Below the pieces are notes generated by a model that saw nothing but the letters and a program-made list of their open reading frames with translations, searched no databases and was not told where the DNA came from. The position numbers were made by a program, and so were the translations under genes. Positions 56,536 to 64,000 of a stretch of DNA of 64,000 nucleotides are shown piece by piece. This DNA comes from Alligator mississippiensis. Taxonomy: Eukaryota > Chordata > Crocodylia > Alligatoridae. Within the stretch, counting starts at the first letter, position 1. Every line of letters starts with the position of its first letter. Location of the stretch: contig NC_081824.1 of the NCBI RefSeq assembly GCF_030867095.1, forward strand, positions 252,403,956-252,467,955, written 5' to 3'.

Positions 56536-56750
56536 GGTTGGATGTTAAAAAGAACTTTCTCACTAAGAGGGTGGTGAAGCACTGAAACAGGTTACCTAGA
56601 GAGGTGGTGGAGTCTCCATCCCTGGAATTTTCTAAGACTCGAATAGACAAAGCCTTCGGTGGGATGATCTTGTTGGGGCTGGTCCTGCTTTGAGCGGGGG
56701 GCTGGACAAGATGCCCTCCTGAGGTCCCTTCCAACCCTCATTTTCTGTGA

Positions 56751-56846
56751 GATGTGCTTAGTGGGCAAAGCTAGTTTCAATAGTGGGCTTCTGAAAGGGA
56801 AATTGAGGCAAGCTGTATCCAGCAGGCAAGGCTGGTTTCGTATATG
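56751..56846 (+). repeat. Minisatellite, second block
   Basis: The motifs GATGTGCTTAGTGGGCAAAG, GTGGGCTTCTGAAAGGGAAA and AGCAGGCAAGGCTGGTTTCG match the 55.5 kb units. It lies between the CR1 3' end and the MITE at 56847. Confidence 0.75.
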
Positions 56847-57235
56847 TAGGGACTTACCAAGTTCACGGCAGAAGTGGGGTGCATGGCAGCTTCTTTAATC
56901 TTTCATGTTCCCCACATGCCCTCCCCCATTGATTGGCAGAGGGCCCCACCACTCCCTCCTGATTGGCAGGGAAGCAAAAACCAGTGTCTTAAACATGGTG
57001 TGGTTTTTGCCTCCAGACCAGTCAGCAACAAGCATTGGGGTCCCTCAGCCAGTCAGCAGCAGGAGGCAAAAATGGCGCCATATTTAAAACAGCAGTTTTT
57101 GCCTCCACGCAGATCAGGAGCAAGCTGCAAGCACAGCCCCTTCACCAGTCAGTGGCGGAAGGGCACATGGGGGAACCTGCAGGATTAAAGGAGCCACAGC
57201 ACACCCACTTCTGCTGTGAATCCTGCAAGTCCGTA
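56847..57235. mobile_element. Inverted-repeat MITE inside the minisatellite
   Basis: The left end TAGGGACTTACCAAGTTCAC (then GGCAGAAGTGGGGTG) and the right end, the complement of TACGGACTTGCAGGATTCAC (then AGCAGAAGTGGGTGTG), pair over about 37 bp with several mismatches. The interior is moderately GC-rich and has CCAGTCAGCAGCA-type repeats. Minisatellite sequence lies on both sides. The target duplication is unclear. Confidence 0.7.
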
Positions 57236-57360
57236 AATATAGAGCTTCTGAAAGGGAATCTGAAGAGAGATGTATCCCAGGGGCAAGGCTGTTCTGCCAA
57301 GGGCTCAGGACAGGAAGGGGAGATGTACCCAGCAGGCAAAGCACCGCATCACTAGAGGAA
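57236..57360 (+). repeat. Minisatellite, third block
   Basis: The motifs GAGCTTCTGAAAGGGAATC, AGAGATGTATCCCAGGGGCA and GAGATGTACCCAGCAGGCAA continue the 55.5 kb array after the MITE. Confidence 0.7.
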
Positions 57361-57401
57361 ATGTTCTTCACGGGGAATAAATGGCTTCTGTGTATAATAT
57401 T

Positions 57402-57488
57402 AAAAAAAAAAAAAAAAAAAAGCAGCCTCTTCAAACACCCCCCCCCCCCCGGGTCTTTTTCTTTTTTTTTTTTTTTTTTTTCCTTTTT
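57402..57488. repeat. Homopolymer cluster A20 - C13 - T20
   Basis: A run of 20 A (57402-57421), a run of 13 C (57438-57450) and a run of 20 T (57462-57481) followed by CC and six more T lie within 90 bp. The A and T runs can pair with each other. Lengths may be unreliable in the assembly. Confidence 0.9.
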
Positions 57489-57884
57489 TGGCCTAAATGG
57501 ATCTCTTGTTCTTACAAGTAGCAATGCTTGGAAAACATAAGTTTCCTTCCCACTGGAGTATAGGCTGCATGGAGGAAGTGGGTATGTATAGGGGGCAGCT
57601 GTAGGAGGCATGGTAGTAGAAGAGAAGAAGCCTGTTGAGCCATTCAGTCTCTGCTTGGTGTTAGAAATTGTGTCCCACTCTTGGACAAGTTCAGTGTAAC
57701 ACGTCATGTATTATGTTTATGCAATACTTAGTTGTTGGGACACTTCAATAGAAGGCAGGAACTGGCTGCCCCCAGCTAATTATTTAAAGGTGAGAAATTA
57801 AAGGTGAGAATTTCAGTCCCAGTGTACCACCTGCTTTGGTTCTGTGGCTTGCAACTTTGGGTAGCCTCAGGTTATGTTATAAAG
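57489..57884. other. Intronic stretch, nothing recognised
   Basis: No transposon or conserved block that I can name. The last eight bases (ttataaag) are the target duplication of the next element. Confidence 0.4.
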
Positions 57885-58597
57885 CAGTGGTTCTCAGCCT
57901 TTTGATTCAAGGCCTCTGTCTCTCTCGACCTGCAACCGCCGCCCCCCCCCTGCGCCCTGCCAGTTCCCATTACTCTAGAGCTGCAGCCCCCCTGGTGGCA
58001 GAAGCAGTGACCTCCCCTCCCTCCCCCAGGCTGTTACTCCTGCTGCTGGTGGCACAGCTGGTGTGGGGATCCTGATGGCAGCACGAATGAGTCTCGCTGC
58101 CCCACTCTGCCTTCCTGTGCCAGATCTTGCTGGCTGGTCTGGCCAGGCTGCAGCCTCATGCCTGCTGTGGGAAGGGGAAACATGCCTCTCCTGCCTCCCT
58201 GATGCATTGTCGTCCATCGTGTCGTCGTTTCCCCCCCCGCCCTCCCCCCCGTTTTCCTGAGGGGAGCTGCTCTCCACCACTGCCTGGCTGCCACGTGCAT
58301 GCGTACTCAGGCACATGCCCTGTGCCCCCTTCCGTATTGGCCTCCTCCCACCAGCCCCAAGCTGCCCCTTGCAGGCTGGAACTCTGCCAGCCTACATGGG
58401 AAGACTAGTTGTTTCCCACGTTTTTTTCCTTTAAAGGAGAAAATCCACATTTTTCCATGAACATAGCAATGGGTTTAGCCTAGGCATGGGCTTCCTCAGC
58501 TGACCTTGGAGATCAGAGTCACACCAGCTCTACAGCCCCCATGGACTCCCTGCTTGCAGCTGCCTATGGGGCACATACCCCCAGTTGAGAACTGCTG
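57885..58597. mobile_element. Non-autonomous hAT element, CAGTGGTTCTC end, perfect 8-bp duplication
   Basis: The left end CAGTGGTTCTCAGCCTTTTG and the right end CCCCAGTTGAGAACTGCTG are inverted relatives. The flanks are perfect copies of ttataaag at 57877-57884 and 58598-58605. The interior is GC-rich, with a 150-bp block (58030-58185) also found twice in the 51504-53494 element, and the shared strings GGCTGCCACGTG, GGCTGGAACTCTGCCAGC and CCTTTAAAGGAGAAAATCCA. No transposase is present. Confidence 0.9.
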
Positions 58598-58605
58598 TTA
58601 TAAAG

Positions 58606-59699
58606 GACTGTCTAGAGAAAGCATGTTCCAGGTTGAAGGTTATACTAACAGTCATCTCAGGCATGGAAACAGGAATTCTAGTTGCATGGCAATACTATCA
58701 GATGCCCTTTTGGAGCTAAGCTTGAAAGTCTGGCCATTTAAATGTCATTTGGCCATTTAAAAAAGTACTTTAGACTTCTTAAGGCACAAGGCCCTGGGGG
58801 GAAAGTTTATGGAGGTACTGTTACTGGCAGGCTGATTGCTCAGCAGTCATGGGTATGACAAGTGATAAAATGTGGAGGGGGAAGAGTGGCAGGTATCCAG
58901 ACTGTATCACCCAACCTGTTAGCTACTGGTGTAGTCCAGTAGTGCAGAGGACTTAGTATGAAATCTCTGGCCCTTCAGTAAGGGTCAGTGTCAGCATTTT
59001 ACTTCCTGGTACCTTGCCCAAAGTATAAGCAAAAAAAAAAGCTCCTCGATGGTGATGATGAATGCTGTCTTAAAAAAAAAAAAAGACCCTTAGATTTAAA
59101 GACATGAGGTTGAGTGAAGCCAAGAAAGCAAGAAAAGCTAACATCTAAAAGTTACGCAAGGAAAACCTATTTCTTGCTCACTGATCACTTGGGCTGTACT
59201 TACGAGTAAAAAGCTGTATCTGTGTTTCATACTGGATTCTTCTGGTTCCTTTCAGTTGCTTCACAGGTAACTATAAATTATGAGGTAGAAGTTCTTTTGC
59301 TTTTTTTTTCTTTTCTTTTAATTCCTAGAAGATTCCAAAATGTCACTGCTTATTTAGTTATACCTACCTTGCAGTATTTTATGTTTCCCTGAGTGCTGTG
59401 TAAACATTGGCTGGTACAATGCACAGTTAGTCAATGCCATGTAGCAGTCACAATGTTGACACAAATATGTGAATGGTGAGGGAGCCAGAGGAACATATGA
59501 CTGTACAAACTCCAAATTGGAAAAAAAAAATCCCCCAATGAAGTCTCCTCGTGTAATGGCTCAGCAAAATGTGTTTTTTTTGCAGTGGCCCAATAAGTTG
59601 ATTGTTACCATGAAGAACTAAGGTGGTCACTCTCGGTCTCCCATGTAAATTGGGATTTGTTTGGTGAGTTTTTGCAAGTCTCCCAGATGTTAATCTCTG
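58606..59699. other. Intronic stretch, nothing recognised
   Basis: Poly(A) runs of 10 to 12 bases lie at 59029 and 59071, and a T-rich tract at 59300. No transposon ends or exon-like sequence are identified. Confidence 0.4.
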
Positions 59700-59990
59700 G
59701 GCACTTGTACACATGCTTGCACCACAGCAGAAGTCGCTTTTAAAAGTGCCCGGCACTGCAGTGCATACATTAGTATAATCAGCAAAATGCGCATCAGTGC
59801 TGAGAAAATGGTGGTGGTACACTTTTAAACTAAAACACATGGAAGGTGTTTTAGTTCAAAAGCGCACCACCACCATTTTCTGCACACCGATGCGCATTTC
59901 ACCACTTATACAACTGCACACTATGCAACGCAGTGCGCTTCAGCCTGCATGCAGAGCAGACTTGATTAATTAAGTCTGCTCCAATGCGCC
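59700..59990. mobile_element. Palindromic foldback MITE
   Basis: Sequence 59710-59837 (AAGTCGCTTTTAAAAGTGCC and onward) is the imperfect complement of 59846-59960 (GTGTTTTAGTTCAAAAGCGC, CACCACCACCATTTTCTGC, GATGCGCATTTCACCACTTA). The centre is at about 59841 (ACATGGAAGGT). It is related to the arm at 46600-46760, which suggests a family with a GATGCGCATTT motif. The outer boundaries are approximate and no target duplication is set. Confidence 0.65.
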
Positions 59991-60433
59991 GGATCTCCAG
60001 CATGAAAATGTATGTGTATAAAGGTCCTCTGTGATTCTGTAGAAATTTTACAGTAGTGATTGTTCAACAGATTTAATGGGAGGGTTTTAAGTTTCCTTGT
60101 TGTCTGATGGCATGGAGACTCTTCATCCTACTTGTTGTTGAAATTTAAATAAGTTACTACACATCCGATTTCCTTAATGTAAGTAACTTGGCCTGTTTCT
60201 GACCCTTGGACTGAAGGGGGGTGGCGCTGCCAGTGAAAAACCTGAGACTGGTTGCAACACTGTTCTAAGTCACAAGATAGTGCGCATGTTGTCTGACTAT
60301 CAAATGAGTCTGATCCTGACCTGGGTCCTTCTAAAGAAAGGGATGTGTAATGGAAAAGGTGGGGGTGTAAAGACCGTATGATTCAAGAGTCTGGACATGG
60401 TGCCTCCCATCTTTATCCAGTTTGTTTTATAGG
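59991..60433. other. Intronic stretch, nothing recognised
   Basis: No named repeat or exon-like sequence. Confidence 0.4.
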
Positions 60434-60952
60434 TGGTGCATCTACAAGTGTGCTTTAATGCGCATTAGCTTATTTTAATGCACATTAAAGTGTCACAGAA
60501 ACCATGTTCTTTCACTAATGCGCATGAAAATAGGCTAATGTGTACTTCTAGTACCTCTAGTACTTCACAATGGAGGGCACTTTGACACATGCTTGGAGAG
60601 AGGGTGGGATTTTAATTAGAGCAACTCCAACAGATGCTACAATTAAAGCAATGCTGTCTCATAGATCAGTGTCCCTGAGCTTAATAATGTTGGCAGGGGT
60701 GCTTCAGCTAAAGCTTGTTCATAAACACCCCCTGCTGCCAGTTTTAAGCATTGGGCCACAGATATATGAGATGCGAGAGGCTGCTGGAGCACGGTAATTA
60801 CCATGCTCCAGCAGACTCGATTTAATCAAGTCTGCTCCAACACACTGTAATTGCAGTGTGTCGGAGCAGCCTCCGTGCTTGTGTATAGGCACCCAGAGGT
60901 ACTACATTAATGTGCTTTTGGTAATGCGCATTAAGTGAGTGTGTAGATATGC
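60434..60952. mobile_element. Inverted-repeat MITE with TTAATGCGCATT motifs
   Basis: The left end (GGTGCATCTACAAGTGTGC, then TTTAATGCGCATTAGC) pairs with the right end, the complement of GGGCATATCTACACACTCAC then TTAATGCGCATTACC. The inner part has a second palindrome (ATGCTCCAGCAGACTCGATT / AAGTCTGCTCC, 60805-60840) and a TAATTGCAGTGTGTCGGAGC block. It resembles the element at 32385-32652. Confidence 0.65.
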
Positions 60953-61833
60953 CCAGGAGCAGCTTTCCTTTTAACCAAACACCCATCTATGGGGAAGAAA
61001 AAGTATGTGCATCTTGGTAATTACTGCATGTGGGAAAGAAAAGCAGGTGCATAAAGAAGGGGCTGTATTGGGGTGGGCTGGGTGACCCGAGTGTTACCTG
61101 AGTAGGTGGGGTTCAGCCCAGGCAGAATAGCTGTGCAGAGCTCAGTTGCACCTACATGTGTGTGTGTCCTGGAGCGGATGGCAGGTAGGCAGAATAATAC
61201 CAAGGGAAAGACCTTCCCTATAGCTACTCTAGGAGCAAGCCAGTGTTCTGGCAGAAGCAGGTGTTTGTGAAACTTCTCAGCCAAAAGCTTAAAAGATAAC
61301 TCCGCAACTTAGCTAATTCTTCTTTTTCTGAAAGGACAGAGGGCACAAGTTTGTCTGGCCCAGGCCTGCTAAACCCAGCCTAGGCTAGGAGCACTTTCTT
61401 ATTGGAAGCTGGTAAGGATTACGGCTGACAGAAGTGATTGAAGCCAAATGTCCAGTATCCAGGCATTTATATATTCCTAGTGCGGTAATAACTTATTTCC
61501 CCCTCCGCGGTTCCCCCTTGCTTACATAGTTGGATGGGGGAGGGAGAGTATGCCCTTGGCCTCCCCAGAAAAATTAGGGGGACAGCTGTTCTAGAGCAGC
61601 ACAAAATGGGGTAGGGAAGGCTTTGGAAGGCAACCCATTGAATGTGGACATGTTGTTCCACACCTCAGAGTCCCGTGGATGTTCCTGGAATGGGAGTGAC
61701 CTGTCTGAGCTGTTGCATAGCTGCAAGAGACCTTGCTTCTCATGGAGAATTTTCCCCTGAATAATAAAGGGACAGTGGTTTAAGGCCCCTGGATCTGAAA
61801 GCAGTTCTATCCCTGGAGCAGAACAATGTAACC
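60953..61833. other. Intronic stretch, nothing recognised
   Basis: No transposon or exon-like sequence identified. The last eight bases (atgtaacc) are the target duplication of the next element. Confidence 0.4.
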
Positions 61834-62655
61834 CAGGGATCAGCAACCCCTGGCACACGTGCCAGTGGCATGCAGAGACATTTTCCCTGGCCCACCAGGA
61901 GGCGTGTGAGGAAATTTGTTTAAAAAAAAAAAAATTGTTAAGTTGTTGCTCTGGGCTCTCCAGAGCAGCCACAGGTGCCAGCACTGCAGCTGGCACTGGG
62001 GGCGGAGGCAGGAGAGCACAGGCAGGGCTGCTGACTCTGCTTCCTGTCCCCAGGCTCTGCCTTCTGGCCTGGCCCCTGGAGGGAGCTTGCGTGGGGGGGA
62101 GGAGCTGGGGCTGGGGCAGGCACTGCTCAGGGCCACTGTGCTAGAGGCTCCCAGCAGGTGGGCGAGCCCTGCGTGTGGGCAAACAGACACCTTATCCCAC
62201 CCAGGCAGGGGCAGCACCAGGGTGCCAAGCACAAGTCAGGAGCTCGGGGCCAGGGCTGGACGGCAGCACAGGAGGTGTCGCAGGCAGGCCAGCTCAGCCA
62301 GGCCTTTGGGAAGACAGGGGCTGGGTGAGAAGAGGGAGCTATTCCGGGGCGCTATGGGCTTGGGCCATGGCAGACGGGGGTGCCCAGCAGCACCCAAAAG
62401 GGGGCCTGGCCCAGCCCACCTCTACAGGGATGGGACGCAGCCTCCCTGCCCGCGAGGGGATGCCACCTGGCTAGGGCAGGACACCATGCTGGGGGGTGGG
62501 GGGGTTTCCGACTCTGAGCTTGGCCTCCCTGCGCACTCAGCACAGTGCGAGTGAGGCAGAGCTACCGCTAGTGTGAGGGCATGGCTGCAGGAACAGCCGC
62601 CTTAGCTGCCCCAGCTTGCTCAGGCCCTGGTCTTGCCCACCCACAGCTCCCTTCA

Positions 62656-62684
62656 AGGGCCAGGGCCAGGGCCAGGGCCAGGGC
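62656..62684. repeat. (GGGCCA)n hexamer array, about 5 units
   Basis: Five consecutive GGGCCA units inside the GC-rich interior of the hAT element at 61834-63347. Confidence 0.95.
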
Positions 62685-63044
62685 AAGCACTGCATTGGGC
62701 TGCTGCACTGCAAGCTCCTGGATGGTTTGCCCCTGAGTGCTGCCTGAGGTGGCTGTTCCCAGAGTCTGGGGGTCTGTCGCCACAGCCCGGGGGGGCTCCA
62801 GCCCACTTGCGCTGTGCCCGGCACGCAGGCTGAGCCTAGTGTCCTGCCCTGGCCAACCAGCATCCTCTTGTGGGCAGGGTGGCAGTTCCCCATCCCCACA
62901 GAGCTGCGCAGGCCAGGCTGCACCCTGAGTTTACAAGCCTCGAGGCAGCCCCCACTTTCCTTCAGCTGCTGCTTTCCCGAGGACTCAGCTGGGCCAGCCT
63001 CCATAGTGCCTCCCCCGTACCTACTTCTCCCTGTTCCCAAGCAT

Positions 63045-63049
<5 letters not shown>

Positions 63050-63077
<28 letters not shown>

Positions 63078-63078
63078 G
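63050..63078. repeat. (CT)n microsatellite, about 14 units
   Basis: An uninterrupted CT dinucleotide run inside the same hAT element. Confidence 0.95.
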
Positions 63079-63399
63079 CTCCTTCATCACAACATAGTTA
63101 ACAAAAAAGAATACACAAGAACAAAGGTAGTATATGAACTTTTATTTACTTTTAGGAAACCTGGTATTTACCGTAAAAAAACAAAAAACCCAACATTTAT
63201 GATTATGAATTATATTAATATGCAGAGCATCCTGTCATGTGCCCCGTGCCCCATTTTTGTTTTCCTGGCGTGCTGGCACTCCACCACCTTACAAGGTAGA
63301 CGTTGCGGGTTTTTCAACACTCCAGCCAAAAATGTTTCCTACCCCTGATGTAACCTATTGTCCATGGGCTATCTCTGTAAAGAACCTGAAGAGTTATCA

Positions 63400-64000
63400 T
63401 AGGGACCCTGGTTTTCCCTATTTTAAAAAGCCAAAAGTTCTCTGATTTAAAAAAAAAATAAAAAATCCCAAATCTGCATTTTTCCACGACTAAAATGAAA
63501 TGCCACGAGAGAGAGAGAGACATTAGTTGAACAGTGTTTTATTGATATTTAGAATTTTAAAGCAGTATGGAAGCCTCCCAGTGCCTCAGTCATTATAATA
63601 AATTCTAAGTACCTACGTATTTTGGCATTTGATTTTGGTTTTTTTGTCATGGAAAATCAGAGCTCTCCCTGGCCCCTTTGCTCACCAGGATGTGGGTCCC
63701 ATTGTGGCTGTCCCCCTTCTGCTTTGTGGCACTCCCAGCCCACAGCACCCCACCCCCTCCTGCCAGTGCTCCTCGCTCCCAACCCACCATCCCTCACCCC
63801 CAGGCCTCATCGTCCTAGTGTGCGAGGGTGGGTGTGTGGGGAATAGGGGGTGTGGGCACAGGCGATGTGTCTGGGGTTTAGGGGGTATGTGTCCCCCCTG
63901 CCCCCCCGCTATTTCTGAACCCACAGCGGGGCACGGCTGTGTGGGAGGTAGTGTTGCAACACCATGGCTGTGTGGTGCAGTGGCTGTGCAGAACTGTGCC
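63400..64000. mobile_element. DNA transposon related to the 51.5 kb element, cut by the window end
   Basis: It starts TAGGGACCCTGGTTTTCCC and continues with AAAAGTTCTCTGATTTAAAA and CCAAATCTGCATTTTTCCAC, matching the left arm of the element at 51504. A GC-rich interior follows from 63660, and the other end is beyond the window. A short GA run lies at 63508-63520. Confidence 0.6.

Larger units (their letters stand above)
55914..56750 (+). mobile_element. CR1 3' fragment inserted in the minisatellite, itself interrupted
   Basis: The left part 55914-55956 (GCAACAGTCTCAAGTTACAG, then TTTAGGTTCGAT) and the right part 56544-56750 are collinear CR1 3' sequence. The right part reads GTTAAAAAGAACTTTCTCAC, AGGTTACCTAGAGAGGTGG, GAGGTCCCTTCCAACCCTCA, then TTTTCTGTGA at the end. 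The gap is exactly the hAT element at 55957-56535 with its target duplication. Minisatellite sequence resumes immediately after the 3' end. Confidence 0.85.
61834..63347. mobile_element. Non-autonomous hAT element, 1.5 kb, perfect 8-bp duplication
   Basis: The ends are CAGGGATCAGCAACCCCTGG and GCCAAAAATGTTTCCTACCC, then CTG. The flanks are perfect copies of atgtaacc at 61826-61833 and 63348-63355. The interior is GC-rich and contains a (GGGCCA)n array and a (TC)n run. Subterminal TGGCACACGTGCCAGTGGCA on the left and CCTGGCGTGCTGGCACTCCA on the right are inverted relatives. The 212-codon + frame at 61916 is a composition artefact. Confidence 0.9.
55267..64000 (+). other. ATP1A1: Intron 1 of the ATP1A1-like gene (partial)
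   Basis: It starts with GTGAGCGCCGCG. No sequence that could encode the expected next exon (V/A-G-R-D-K-Y-E-P) preceded by an acceptor is found before 64000, so the intron is at least 8.7 kb. I recall a long first intron, about 10 kb, in mammalian ATP1A1. It is filled with a minisatellite and nested DNA transposons, described separately. Confidence 0.55.

Noticed and set aside
61916-62554. 212-codon + frame in the intron
   Set aside because: It starts in a poly(A) tract just inside a hAT element with a perfect target duplication and has no domain.

Overview
The window looks like a 64 kb piece of a sauropsid nuclear genome, most likely crocodilian, with turtle as the alternative. The reasons are several CR1 LINEs of reptile type, old MIR-like SINEs, a Penelope-like element with a GIY-YIG domain, many short hAT-type and other inverted-repeat DNA transposons, Ty3/Gypsy LTR fossils and one solo retroviral-type LTR. 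The species call is inference from repeat content, since no database could be searched. Nearly all long open frames in the window are transposon protein or chance frames in GC-rich repeats.

Only one host gene is supported. A CpG island at about 54.93-55.48 kb carries GC boxes, a GC-rich 5' leader and a Kozak-context ATG. The coding part is four codons (Met-Gly-Lys-Gly), followed at once by a GTGAGC splice donor at 55267. A MGKG start with a phase-0 intron directly after it fits ATP1A1, the Na,K-ATPase alpha-1 subunit, on the + strand. On that reading 1-54.9 kb is upstream intergenic sequence and 55267-64000 is the first part of intron 1. I see no second exon in the window.

Layout: 0-3.2 kb, nothing recognised. 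3.2-3.5 kb, small inverted-repeat element. 3.9-7.0 kb, nearly full-length CR1 (-). 7.1-11.5 kb, Gypsy fossil (-) with a hAT element inside its LTR. 13.5-14.4 kb, hAT MITE and old CR1 (+). 17.0-18.4 kb, MITEs. 18.4-21.1 kb, CR1 (+) with a 550-codon open RT frame. 23.0-24.7 kb, three CR1 pieces. 24.7-30.0 kb, Gypsy fossil (+) interrupted by a younger solo LTR. 30.7-32.7 kb, foldback element, MIR, Penelope-like piece and MITE. 35.3-36.1 kb, MITE. 37.8-38.6 kb, solo LTR of the 7-11 kb Gypsy family. 41.6-44.6 kb, 3 kb inverted-repeat element with a GC-rich interior. 47.0-48.9 kb, two hAT elements, part of one duplicated at 43.2 kb. 49.05-49.17 kb, long hairpin. 51.5-53.7 kb, GC-rich DNA transposons. 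53.9-54.2 kb, 30-bp minisatellite. 54.9-55.5 kb, promoter and exon 1. 55.5-57.4 kb, a minisatellite interrupted by a stack of nested transposons. 57.9-64 kb, further hAT and palindromic elements in the intron.

The most informative signals are structural. Seven non-autonomous hAT insertions have readable 8-bp target duplications. Three sequence-unrelated families share one TAGGGCTGT terminus. A GC-rich module is shared between elements with different ends. A minisatellite, CR1, hAT and hairpin MITE lie nested inside the first intron. A 273-bp duplication copied the flank of a transposon together with the transposon end.
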